Below are positions 39,534 through 47,757 of a stretch of 64,000 bases of DNA, piece after piece. The stretch is from positions 248,001 through 312,000 of the forward strand of contig NZ_LT629734.1 in NCBI RefSeq assembly GCF_900104705.1, read 5' to 3'. A program made the position numbers and the translations under genes. The notes under the pieces were generated by a model. That model saw only the letters and a list, made by a program, of their open reading frames with translations. It searched no databases and was not told where the DNA came from. Each line of letters starts with the position of its first letter. Position 1 is the first letter of the stretch. Source of the stretch: Agrococcus carbonis (GTDB taxonomy: Bacteria > Actinomycetota > Actinomycetes > Actinomycetales > Microbacteriaceae).

Positions 39534-40208
39534 GATCTGCAGCTCACCGACCACGTCGTCCTCGTCGTCGGCGGCACGGGCCTCATCGGCCGCGCCGTCG
39601 CCCGCACGCTCGCAGAGGAGGGAGCCGTCGTCGTGACCGCGGCCCGCGGCGAGGGCGCCGACCTCCGGCTCGACGCCGCCGACGACGCGTCGGTGGAGGC
39701 AGCCGTCGCACAGGTGCTCGAGCGGCACGGCCGCATCGACGGCCTCGTCGTCGCCGCCGCCCCGCCGGCGCAGACCCTCGACCCCGCGCGCGCGAGCGAC
39801 CCCGCGCAGGTCGCGCAGGCGGTCGACGGCAAGGCGATGACGTTCCTGCGCATCGCGAACGCCGTCCTCCCCCACATGCGTGCGGCCGGCTCGGGCCGCG
39901 TCGTCGGCGTGAGCGGCCAGAACGCCCTCATCACCGGCAACATCACCGGCGCCGTGCGGAACGCCGCGCTCATCATCGCGGCGCAGAGCCTCGCCGACGA
40001 GCTCGCGGGCACGGGTGTGGCCGTGAACGTCGTCAATCCCGGGCCGGTGACCGATGACGCCCGCGCGGAGGTCGCGCTCGGGAAGCCCGGCGAGTCGACG
40101 CCGCAGCAGGTCGCCGACCTCGTCGTCATGCTGCTCTCGCCCCGCATCGCCGTCTCGAGCGAGTCGATCGCGAGCGGCCACCGCGTCCGCGGCGCCGTCG
40201 CGCTGTGA
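39531..40208 (+). CDS. Short-chain dehydrogenase/reductase-like protein with atypical active site
   Basis: 225 residues. The N-terminal Rossmann motif VVGGTGLIGRAVARTLAEEG (about 11-30) is typical. Further on, VVGVSGQNALITG and a helix TGAVRNAALIIAAQSLADEL align with the active-site region, but the expected Tyr and Lys of YxxxK are absent. Ser is retained. Either the chemistry differs or it is a binding protein. TACCGT ends 6 nt before the ATG, giving a leaderless-type promoter. Confidence 0.82.
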   Translation: MDLQLTDHVVLVVGGTGLIGRAVARTLAEEGAVVVTAARGEGADLRLDAADDASVEAAVAQVLERHGRIDGLVVAAAPPAQTLDPARASDPAQVAQAVDGKAMTFLRIANAVLPHMRAAGSGRVVGVSGQNALITGNITGAVRNAALIIAAQSLADELAGTGVAVNVVNPGPVTDDARAEVALGKPGESTPQQVADLVVMLLSPRIAVSSESIASGHRVRGAVAL

Positions 40209-40212
40209 CGCC

Positions 40213-40692
40213 CTAGGCGCCGATCGACGCGCGCGCGAGTGCGATCGCCGCGGCGTCCTCGAGCACGGCGACCGCCGGGTCGGGCAGCGGGGTGCGCTCC
40301 ACGACCGCCGAGCGCACGGCGAGCGCGGCCATCGCGCCGAGGACGGCGCCGAGGGCACCGAGGACGGCACCGCGCGCGACCCGGCGACCCGCATCCACAC
40401 CCGCCTCGGACGCGAGCGCGGCACCCGCGATCGCGCCGAGAGACGCGCGGCCGAGCAGCGCCGGCGGGGCGAGCCGCGAGGGGGCGGCGGGCGACTTGTC
40501 GCCGACGAGCTCGAGGGCGGCCATGCCGGTGATCGCGGCGCGCCCCACCCGGCTCCGCAGCACCGGCCAGCGGCGCCAGCCGCGTGCGCCCGGGGCGCGG
40601 TCGTGCGTGCGGGCGAGGGCCGCCAGCGGCGTGAAGGAGCGCATCCCTGCGCTCACGCCCAGCAGCAGGATCCGACGAGTGGAGGCGCTCAT
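40213..40692 (-). CDS. DUF4126-like membrane protein
   Basis: 159 residues. The start RRILLLGVSAGMRSFTPLAALA and the middle ALELVGDKSP...PPALLGRASLGAIAGAALA match the DUF4126 pattern of small multi-helix membrane proteins of unknown function. Four hydrophobic segments are visible. It is convergent with the SDR gene, whose stop is five bases away, and downstream of amt, from which a terminator separates it. Confidence 0.78.
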   Translation of the reverse strand: MSASTRRILLLGVSAGMRSFTPLAALARTHDRAPGARGWRRWPVLRSRVGRAAITGMAALELVGDKSPAAPSRLAPPALLGRASLGAIAGAALASEAGVDAGRRVARGAVLGALGAVLGAMAALAVRSAVVERTPLPDPAVAVLEDAAAIALARASIGA

Positions 40693-40735
40693 GCGGCCCA
40701 GCCTCGCATCCGCGCGCTGCGAGCGCCAGGCACGA

Positions 40736-40766
40736 GCGGAGGGGCCGGCATCGCCGACCCCTCCGC
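40736..40766 (-). terminator. Terminator downstream of amt
   Basis: The arms gcggaggggccggc and gccgacccctccgc pair over 14 bp with one G-U around a 3-nt loop, 11 bp after the amt stop. Confidence 0.8.
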
Positions 40767-40777
40767 ACCGCGTCGCG

Positions 40778-42004
40778 TCAGACGCGCTCGAGCTCGTACT
40801 CGTAGGCGGCCTCCCCGTGCACGACGCGGTCGACCCCCGCGACCTCGTCCTGCTCGGTGAGGCGGAAGCCCATCGTGCGCTCGATCGCGAAGCCGATGAG
40901 GAACGCGACGACGAACGCGTAGACCATGACGCCGACCGACGCGAGCAGCTGCACGACGAGCTGCCCGAAGCCGCCGCCGAGCAGCAGGCCCGTACCGTTC
41001 GCGAAGAAGCCGAGGTAGACGGTGCCGAGCATGCCGCCGACGAGGTGGATGCCGACGACGTCGAGGGAGTCGTCGAAGCCGAGCTTGTACTTGAGCTCGA
41101 CCGCGAGGGCGCACAGCGCGCCCGAGAGCGCACCGAGCAGCAGCGCCCATCCGGGCGTGAGGTTCGCGCACGCCGGGGTGATCGCGACGAGGCCCGCGAC
41201 CGCGCCCGACGCCGCGCCGACCGACGTGGGCTTCCCGTCCTTCAGCTTCTCCACGACCATCCACGCGCAGATCGCGGCGGCGGTCGCGCCGAGGGTGTTG
41301 ATCGTGATGAGGCCCGCGCCCTCGAGCCCGTTGAGCCACTCGGCCCCGACGTTGAAGCCGAACCACCCGAACCACAGGATGCTCGCGCCGAGGATCACGA
41401 ACGGCACGTTGTGCGGCTTGTGGGCGCCCTTGGTGAAGTCGACGCGCTTGCGCAGCACGAAGGTGAGGGCGAGGGCCGCGGCGCCGGCGTTGATGTGCAC
41501 GGCCGTGCCGCCCGCGTAGTCGATGACGGCGGGCAGGCCCAGCAGGTCGCCGAGCGAGTACGCCCAGCCGCCGCCCCAGACCCACGCGGCGATCGGGAAG
41601 TAGCCGAGCGTCGCGAAGACGCCCGCGAAGAGCATCCACGCGCCGAACTTCGCGCGGTCGGCGATCGCGCCGGAGATGAGCGCGACGGTGATGATCGCGA
41701 AGGTCGAGCCGTACGCGACGCCGATGAGATCGGTGTTCGCGCTCTCGCCGGCGGCCATCGCGGCGAGGCCGAAGTCGCTGAACGGGTTGCCCGAGAACGC
41801 GAAGGGCGTCTCGACCGCCGCCATGTTGTAGCCGTAGAGGATCCACAGCGTGCCGACGAGCCCGATCGCGCCGAACGACATCATCATCATGCTGATGACG
41901 CTCTTGGCGCGCACGAGGCCGCCGTAGAAGAACGCCAGTCCGGGCGTCATGAACAGCACGAGTGCTGTCGCGACGACGCCGAAGGCCATGCTGCCTGCAT
42001 CCAC
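40778..42004 (-). CDS. amt: Ammonium transporter
   Basis: 408 residues from GTG 42004 with AAGGAG six bases upstream. It has eleven membrane helices. Amt features include VLFMTPGLAFFYGGLVRAKS near the N-terminus, FDYAGG-like VIDYAGGTAVHINAGAAAL (pore His) and DDSLDVVGIHLVGGMLGT (second pore His). It moves ammonium into the cell. No glnK or glnD follows, unlike in many actinobacteria, so its PII control must be encoded elsewhere if present. Confidence 0.95.
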   Translation of the reverse strand: MDAGSMAFGVVATALVLFMTPGLAFFYGGLVRAKSVISMMMMSFGAIGLVGTLWILYGYNMAAVETPFAFSGNPFSDFGLAAMAAGESANTDLIGVAYGSTFAIITVALISGAIADRAKFGAWMLFAGVFATLGYFPIAAWVWGGGWAYSLGDLLGLPAVIDYAGGTAVHINAGAAALALTFVLRKRVDFTKGAHKPHNVPFVILGASILWFGWFGFNVGAEWLNGLEGAGLITINTLGATAAAICAWMVVEKLKDGKPTSVGAASGAVAGLVAITPACANLTPGWALLLGALSGALCALAVELKYKLGFDDSLDVVGIHLVGGMLGTVYLGFFANGTGLLLGGGFGQLVVQLLASVGVMVYAFVVAFLIGFAIERTMGFRLTEQDEVAGVDRVVHGEAAYEYELERV

Positions 42005-42170
42005 GAGGTGCTCCTTGGGGTGTGTCCGACGGGGATGCCCCGAGCATGCTCCCGGCGCGTTTCGCGGTCGGTGCCGCTCACGTTTCGGGTGGGTTACGGA
42101 TGCGCACGCCGTGTTTCGCGGACGTGTCCGGGATGTCTGACCGGTGCGGGCCCGGTGGGAGGATGGGCCC

Positions 42171-43379
42171 ATGAACCTGTCGTGGATCCGGAACCCGCAA
42201 GTCTCGGCGATGCTGCTGCTCGGCGCCGCGATCCTCGGCCTCGTGCTCGCCAACACCGCGCTCGGGCCCGCGCTCGACGCCGCGAAGCACGCGCACCTCC
42301 CCTTCACGATCCTCGGCCTCGACCTCTCCGCTGCCCACTGGGTGACCGACGGCCTGCTCGTCGTCTTCTTCTTCGTCGTCGCGGTCGAGCTGCGCTACGA
42401 GTTCACGCAGGGCGACCTCAACTCGATCGCGAAGGCGGCCGTCCCGACGATCGCGGCGCTCGGCGGCGTCGCGCTGCCGGCCATCATCTACTTCACCGTC
42501 GCGGGCGAGGACGGCGCGCAGGGCTGGCCCATCCCGACCGCGACCGACATCGCCTTCGCCCTCGGCGTGCTCGCGCTCTTCGGACGCCGCCTCCCGACCG
42601 CCGTGCGCGCCCTGCTGCTCGCGCTCGCCGTCATCGACGACCTCATCGGCATTCTCTTCATCGCCGTGTTCTTCACCGAGCAGGTCGAGGTCCCCTACCT
42701 CGCGCTCGCCGCCGTCGGCGTCGTCGCCTTCTGGGCGCTCGGCCGCGTGTACCGGGGCCGTCGCGGCAGCTGGCCGCTGCGCATCGCGCTCGTGCTCGTC
42801 GCGGTCATCACGTGGTGGCTCGTGGCGATGAGCGGCATCCACGCGACGATCGCCGGCGTGCTGCTCGGCCTCGTGCTCGCGCCCGCACCGGCCGAGTCGG
42901 CCCGCCTCAAGCTCGAGCCCTTCTCGAACGGCGTCGTGCTGCCGCTGTTCGCGTTCACCTCCGCGTCGGTCGCGATCCCGCAGGTGCCCATCACCGAGCT
43001 GAGCGGCGTGTTCTGGGCGATCGTGATCGCGCTGCCGGTCGGCAAGCTCTTCGGCGTCACGATCGCGGGCCTCGTCGGGCAGGCCGCGCTGCGCGTGCCG
43101 AAGGCCGACCGGCTGCGGCTGCGCGAGCTCATCGGCATCGGCCTGCTCGCCGGCATCGGGTTCACGGTCTCGCTGCTCATGAACGAGCTCGCCCACCGCA
43201 GCGCCGAGGAGCTCATCGTCGAGGGCACGCTCGGCGTGCTCACCGGCTCGCTCATCTCGGCGGTGCTCGGCGGCGCGTACGTCGCGCTGCTCAGCCGGCG
43301 CTACCCGCCGGTCGACGCCGCGGAGCGCTCGTCGAGCGACGCGCAGGAGCAGCTGCGGCGCACGGACGCCGAGGGCTGA
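42171..43379 (+). CDS. nhaA: Na+/H+ antiporter NhaA
   Basis: 402 residues, about twelve helices. The antiporter motifs PTATDIAFALGVLALFGRR and ALAVIDDLIGILFIA, the latter with the two adjacent ion-binding Asp, are present, as is MSGIHATIAGVLLG. It exchanges sodium for protons in pH and salt homeostasis. GAGGAT six bases before the ATG fits the leaderless pattern, though GGAGG there could also act as a ribosome site at short spacing. Confidence 0.95.
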   Translation: MNLSWIRNPQVSAMLLLGAAILGLVLANTALGPALDAAKHAHLPFTILGLDLSAAHWVTDGLLVVFFFVVAVELRYEFTQGDLNSIAKAAVPTIAALGGVALPAIIYFTVAGEDGAQGWPIPTATDIAFALGVLALFGRRLPTAVRALLLALAVIDDLIGILFIAVFFTEQVEVPYLALAAVGVVAFWALGRVYRGRRGSWPLRIALVLVAVITWWLVAMSGIHATIAGVLLGLVLAPAPAESARLKLEPFSNGVVLPLFAFTSASVAIPQVPITELSGVFWAIVIALPVGKLFGVTIAGLVGQAALRVPKADRLRLRELIGIGLLAGIGFTVSLLMNELAHRSAEELIVEGTLGVLTGSLISAVLGGAYVALLSRRYPPVDAAERSSSDAQEQLRRTDAEG

Positions 43380-43397
43380 GCGCGCAGCGCCCCGCCG

Positions 43398-44402
43398 CTA
43401 CTCCTGGTGCGCGAGGGCGACGAGGCGCGAGATCGCTCGCAGGTACTTCTTGCGGTAGCCGCCGCCGAGCATCTCGTCGCTGAAGACCTCGGAGAGCGTC
43501 GTGCCCGTCGCGCGGATCGCGACCTGCGCGTCGTACAGCCGGTCGACGAGCGCGACGAAGCGGAGCGCGTCGTTCTGGTCGTGCAGCACGCGCACGTCGC
43601 GCAGGCCCAGCGCGTCGACGTCGCGCACGAGCCCGACGTAGCGCGACGGGTGCACGGTCGCGAGGTGCCGCACGAGCGCGTCGAAGTCGTCGAGCGCGAC
43701 CGCGCCGCCGAGCGCCTCGAGCGCGGGCTCGAGCTCGGCGGGCTCGACGGTCGGCGCGGCGCCGGTGATGTCCCGCTGGCGGTAGTCCTCGCCGTCGATG
43801 CGCATGATCTGGAACCGGTCGGCGATCGCCTGGATCTCGCGCAGGAAGTCGGCCGCCGCGAACCGGCCCTCGCCGAGCGCGTTCGGCGGCGTGTTGCTCG
43901 TGGCGGCGAGCTTCGTGCCGCCCGCGACGAGCTCGCCGAGCAGCCGCGTCATCACCATCGTGTCGCCCGGGTCGTCGAGCTCGAACTCGTCGATGCAGAT
44001 GATCGTCGAGCTCGCGAGCTGCCGCACCGCCTCGGCGTAGCCGAGCGCGCCGACGAGCGCGGTGTACTCGATGAACGTGCCGAAGCGCTTGGGGCCGGGC
44101 ATCGCCTTCCAGAGCGAGGCGAGCAGGTGCGTCTTGCCGACGCCGAAGCCGCCGTCGAGGTAGATGCCGGGCTTGACCTCCGGCGCCTTCTTGCGGAACA
44201 GGCCGCCGCGCCTGGGCGACGTCCACGCCTCGGCCAGCTCCTGCATCCGCTCGACCGCCTCAGCCTGCGACGGATGCGCGGGGTCGGGGCGGTAGGACTC
44301 GAACGTCGCGTCGTCGAACTGGGGCGGCGGCACGAGGCTCGCCACGATCTGCTCGGCGCTCACCGCGGGGTTGCGCTCGACGAGCGAGATCGGTGCTGGC
44401 AT
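43398..44402 (-). CDS. zapE: Cell division protein ZapE (AFG1-like ATPase)
   Basis: 334 residues. Walker A YLDGGFGVGKTHLLASLW is near residues 80-97, Walker B TIICIDEFELDDPGD near 131, and sensor-type AATSNTPPNALGEGRF follows. The late part has LYDAQVAI and SRL, as in ZapE. The E. coli homologue binds FtsZ at the septum; mitochondrial relatives act in protein turnover. It is convergent with nhaA, with 18 bp between stops. Confidence 0.93.
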   Translation of the reverse strand: MPAPISLVERNPAVSAEQIVASLVPPPQFDDATFESYRPDPAHPSQAEAVERMQELAEAWTSPRRGGLFRKKAPEVKPGIYLDGGFGVGKTHLLASLWKAMPGPKRFGTFIEYTALVGALGYAEAVRQLASSTIICIDEFELDDPGDTMVMTRLLGELVAGGTKLAATSNTPPNALGEGRFAAADFLREIQAIADRFQIMRIDGEDYRQRDITGAAPTVEPAELEPALEALGGAVALDDFDALVRHLATVHPSRYVGLVRDVDALGLRDVRVLHDQNDALRFVALVDRLYDAQVAIRATGTTLSEVFSDEMLGGGYRKKYLRAISRLVALAHQE

Positions 44403-44525
44403 GCGGGCTCCTAGACGAGGGCGCGCGGCGCCCGTGGAACATTCGGTGGGAGGATGGCGTTCGCCCCCACGAGCCTACTTCAGGCTCCCGCACCCGACCT
44501 GCGTATCGCGCACGAGGAGACCGAC

Positions 44526-45416
44526 GTGACCGAGACCGAGCACCGCTTCGCCCAGTACGCCGCGCCCGAGCGGGTCGTGTCGACCGAGTGGGTCGCCGCG
44601 CACCTCGACGACCCGGATGTGGTGATCGTCGAGTCCGACGAGGACGTGCTGCTCTACGAGGTCGGCCACATCCCGGGCGCCGTCAAGATCGACTGGCACG
44701 TCGACCTCAACGACCCGGTGCTGCGCGACTACGTCTCCCCCGAGGCGTTCGCGCGGCTGCTCGGCAGCCGCGGCATCGGGCGCGACACGACGGTCGTCTT
44801 CTACGGCGACAAGGCCAACTGGTGGGCGACGTACGCGCTGTGGGTCTTCGCGCTCTACGGCCACGACCGCACGCGCATCATGGACGGCGGCCGCGACAAG
44901 TGGATCGCCGAGGGCCGCGAGCTCACGCGCGAGGCGCCGCGGCGCGAGCCGGTCGACTACCCCGTCGTCGAGCGCGACGACTCGACGCTGCGTGCCTTCC
45001 GCGACGACGTGCTCGCGCACCTCGGCAAGCCGCTCGTCGACGTGCGCAGCCCCGAGGAGTACTCGGGCGAGCGCACGACCGCGCCCGCGTACCCCGAGGA
45101 GGGCGCGCTCCGCGCCGGGCACATCCCGACCGCGGCGAGCGTGCCGTGGGGCCGTGCCGTCGCCGAGGACGGCACCTTCCGCTCGCGCGAGGAGCTCGAG
45201 GCGATCTACCTCGACGGCGCGGGCCTCCGGGGCGCCGACGACGTCATCGCGTACTGCCGCATCGGCGAGCGCTCGAGCCACACGTGGTTCGTGCTCACCC
45301 ACCTGCTCGGCCTGCCGGGCGTGCGCAACTACGACGGCTCGTGGACGGAGTGGGGCTCGCTCGTCGGCGTGCCCATCGCCGTCGGCGACGAGCCGGGCGA
45401 GGCGCCCGCCCGATGA
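44526..45416 (+). CDS. Thiosulfate/3-mercaptopyruvate sulfurtransferase (two rhodanese domains)
   Basis: 296 residues from GTG 44526, with GAGGAG upstream. The first rhodanese domain (about 15-140, [18 protein letters not shown]) is non-catalytic. The second (about 160-290) has [13 protein letters not shown] and the active-site loop [15 protein letters not shown], with the sulfur-carrying Cys. It transfers sulfane sulfur. It overlaps sufE (ATGA), suggesting a shared role in sulfur delivery. Confidence 0.93.
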   Translation: MTETEHRFAQYAAPERVVSTEWVAAHLDDPDVVIVESDEDVLLYEVGHIPGAVKIDWHVDLNDPVLRDYVSPEAFARLLGSRGIGRDTTVVFYGDKANWWATYALWVFALYGHDRTRIMDGGRDKWIAEGRELTREAPRREPVDYPVVERDDSTLRAFRDDVLAHLGKPLVDVRSPEEYSGERTTAPAYPEEGALRAGHIPTAASVPWGRAVAEDGTFRSREELEAIYLDGAGLRGADDVIAYCRIGERSSHTWFVLTHLLGLPGVRNYDGSWTEWGSLVGVPIAVGDEPGEAPAR

Positions 45417-45841
45417 GCCTCACCCCCGGCCTGCAGCAGACCGTCGACGACTTCCAGGCGATGCCCGAGCAGGATCGCCTGCAGCTGCTGCTCGAGTACG
45501 CCGACGACCTCCCGCCGCTGCCGCAGCGCTTCGCCGACCACCCCGACCTGCTCGAGCGGGTCGCCGAGTGCCAGTCGCCGGTCTACCTCTTCGTCGAGGT
45601 GGACGACGCGGTCCACGTGCACGCGACGGCGCCCGAGGAGGCGCCGACGACGCGCGGCTTCGCCTCGATCCTCGCCCACGGGCTCGAGGGCGCGAGCGTC
45701 GACGCCGCGCTCGCGGTGCCGATCGACATGCCCCGGATGCTCGGGCTCGACCGGGTGGTGTCGCCTCTGCGCCTGCGCGGCATGGTGGGCATGCTCGGCC
45801 GCATCCAGCGCCAGATCAGGGAGCACGCTCCGGCCTCGTAG
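45413..45841 (+). CDS. sufE: SufE family sulfur acceptor protein
   Basis: 142 residues. The conserved acceptor cysteine is in [15 protein letters not shown] near residue 53, and [28 protein letters not shown] matches the C-terminal region. SufE accepts persulfide sulfur and stimulates cysteine desulfurases. Here it is translationally coupled to a rhodanese and no suf operon is visible, so its partner may be the rhodanese (inference). Confidence 0.93.
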   Translation: MSLTPGLQQTVDDFQAMPEQDRLQLLLEYADDLPPLPQRFADHPDLLERVAECQSPVYLFVEVDDAVHVHATAPEEAPTTRGFASILAHGLEGASVDAALAVPIDMPRMLGLDRVVSPLRLRGMVGMLGRIQRQIREHAPAS

Positions 45842-45854
45842 CCCGAGCCTCGTA

Positions 45855-45940
45855 GGTCGAGGAGCGCGCGGCCGGAGGCCGCACGCGTCACTCCGCAGGT
45901 CGAGGAGCGCGCGGCCGGAGGCCGCACGCGTCACGAGACC
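45855..45940. repeat. Intergenic hairpin repeat, locus 3: two inverted-orientation units
   Basis: Two copies starting at 45855 and 45898 (43-bp period) read ggtcgaggagcgcgcggcc-gga-ggccgcacgcgtcac. They are the reverse complement of the element at 9898-10065. The stem bases differ from that locus but keep pairing. They lie between the convergent sufE and hydrolase stops and may help terminate both transcripts. Confidence 0.88.
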
Positions 45941-45947
45941 GGAATCG

Positions 45948-47138
45948 TCAGCTCGGTGCGCTCATCGACGCAAACCCGATCCCCCGCGCATCCAGCCACT
46001 CGCCGATCTCGCGCTCGTAGCGCTCCCGATCGAGGTTCCACAGCTTCGTGTGCCGCGCGCGCTCCCACTCGCGGTAGTCGACGAGGTCGGGCCGCGCGGC
46101 GGCGAGCGCGCGCGAGGCGTCCGGCGGCACGTAGCCGTCGTCGGCGGAGTGGAGCAGCAGGATCGGCTGCGACAGGGCGTCCGCGTGCAGCACGTTGTCG
46201 AGCTCGTCGAAGTCGAGGCTGCGCGTGCCGCTCAGCGCGGCGGCAGGCGACTCGAGCAGGCCGACGGCGGTATCGACGAGCCACACGGGCATCCGCACGA
46301 GGGCGACCTGCAGCTGCAGCGTCGGCCGCCAGCCGACGACGGGCGAGTCGAGCACGATGCCCGCGATGCGCCGGCGGTGGCGCGAGCGGCGAGCGACCTG
46401 CAGGGCGATCTGCCCGCCCATCGACCAGCCCTGGAGCACGATGCGGCGGGCGCCGCGCTCGACGGCGATGTCGATCGCCGCCTCGACGTCGCGCCACTCG
46501 TCGAGCCCGAGCCGATACTTGCCCTGCCGGCTCGGAGGCGCCTCAGTGTCGTTGCGGTACGAGACGGCCATCACGGGGATGCCGCGCTCGAGGTAGATCG
46601 GCGCCGCGCGGATCGTCTCCCGCCGGGTCACACCGCGGCCGTGCACCTGCACGCACCACGTCGACGCATCCTGCTCGCCCATGATCCACGCGGGGGCGGG
46701 CCCGACCTCGGTCGGCACGTCGACGCGCTCGACGCGGTCGGTCACCTGCCGCGGCTTGAAGAGGGCGTAGCCCGACCACCGTGCCGAGGCGACGCCCTCG
46801 AGCATCGCGCGGGACCGCGCATCCACCGCCCGCGTCACGCTCCGGGCGTCCTCGGCGACGACCTCGCCGAGCACCGCGAGCCGCTCCCCGATCCACAGCG
46901 CGTACGTGCCGGGCAGCCCCGTGTCGGGCGTGCGGCCGAGGCGGACGCCCCGCTCGTCGAGGCCGAGCACGACGATGTCGTCGACCTGCTTGCGAGGCGG
47001 GGTGACGAGCATCGAGCCGAGCGCGGCCGAGGCTCCCGTGACCGCGAGGGCCGCTCCGGCGACGACCGCGCCGCCCGCGACGAGCGCCCAGCGACCGGCC
47101 CGGGTGCCTGCGGCGGCGCGCCTTGTTCCGGTGGTCAC
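45948..47138 (-). CDS. Alpha/beta hydrolase with N-terminal membrane anchor
   Basis: 396 residues from GTG 47138. One membrane helix (about 17-45) is followed by a linker and an alpha/beta hydrolase domain (about 150-390). The nucleophile elbow is LQGWSMGGQIALQ (Ser). The acid is in LLLHSADDGYVPPDASRALA and the His in WERARHTKLWNLD, so the triad is complete. The substrate is unknown. It has a leaderless-type promoter that overlaps that of the divergent DUF3000 gene. Confidence 0.88.
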   Translation of the reverse strand: MTTGTRRAAAGTRAGRWALVAGGAVVAGAALAVTGASAALGSMLVTPPRKQVDDIVVLGLDERGVRLGRTPDTGLPGTYALWIGERLAVLGEVVAEDARSVTRAVDARSRAMLEGVASARWSGYALFKPRQVTDRVERVDVPTEVGPAPAWIMGEQDASTWCVQVHGRGVTRRETIRAAPIYLERGIPVMAVSYRNDTEAPPSRQGKYRLGLDEWRDVEAAIDIAVERGARRIVLQGWSMGGQIALQVARRSRHRRRIAGIVLDSPVVGWRPTLQLQVALVRMPVWLVDTAVGLLESPAAALSGTRSLDFDELDNVLHADALSQPILLLHSADDGYVPPDASRALAAARPDLVDYREWERARHTKLWNLDRERYEREIGEWLDARGIGFASMSAPS

Positions 47139-47163
47139 GGGGGAATCGTAGTCTTGCCGAGTG
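47136..47163. promoter_or_regulatory. Overlapping divergent leaderless promoters (hydrolase / DUF3000)
   Basis: Minus strand: TACGAT (47145-47150), six bases, GTG 47138. Plus strand: TAGTCT (47149-47154), six bases, GTG 47161. The two -10 boxes share two base pairs, so only 22 bp separate the two start codons. Confidence 0.7.
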
Positions 47164-47757
47164 GACACGAGCAGTGCAGCCCCCGCCCCTGAGCCCGAGG
47201 CGTTCCGCGCCGCGGTCGACCAGCTGCGGCGCGCAGAGCTGCGGAGCGAGCTCTCGGTGCGCGAGATCCCGGCCCCGGGCCGCATCGCGCCGTTCTCGTT
47301 CGCGATCGCTGCCGACGTCGGCACCCCCGACCACGGCCGCGACTCCGACCTCGGCACAGGCCGCTTCATCCTCATGCACGACCCCGAGGAGCCCGAGGCG
47401 TGGGGCGGCGACTTCCGCATCGTGAGCTTCACCCAGGCCTCGCAGGATCCGGAGATCGGCGTGGACCCGTTCCTCGCCGAGGTGACCTGGACGTACCTGC
47501 TGGAAGCCCTCGAGCAGCGCGGCGCGGAGTACCACTCGGAGTCGGGCACCGCGACGAAGATCCTCTCGATCGGGTTCGGCGAGCTCGCCGCGCAGGGCGA
47601 AGGCGCCCAGATCGAGCTGCGCGCGTCGTGGACCCCGACCGGTTACGACTTCGGCGCTCACCTGACGGCCTGGACCGACCTGCTGTGCGCGATCGCCGGG
47701 CTCTCGGTGCAGCCCGGCGCGACCGGCCTCGACGCGCATCGGCGCACCCGTGGCTGA
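47161..47757 (+). CDS. DUF3000 domain-containing protein
   Basis: 198 residues from GTG 47161. The stretch FRAAVDQLRRAELRSELSVREIPAPGRIAPFSFA and the late TWTYLLEALEQRGAEYH and ASWTPTGYDFGAHLTAWTDLLC match the actinobacterial DUF3000 family, of unknown function. In this phylum it usually precedes the RNase D-like gene, as here, where its stop lies inside the next gene's start region. Confidence 0.9.
   Translation: MDTSSAAPAPEPEAFRAAVDQLRRAELRSELSVREIPAPGRIAPFSFAIAADVGTPDHGRDSDLGTGRFILMHDPEEPEAWGGDFRIVSFTQASQDPEIGVDPFLAEVTWTYLLEALEQRGAEYHSESGTATKILSIGFGELAAQGEGAQIELRASWTPTGYDFGAHLTAWTDLLCAIAGLSVQPGATGLDAHRRTRG

Noticed and set aside
40292-43483. Very long plus-strand open frame (over 1000 codons) across amt and nhaA
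   Set aside because: It is antisense to amt and out of frame with nhaA. Its composition (Arg/Ala/Asp-rich, no domains) is what GC-rich shadow frames give.
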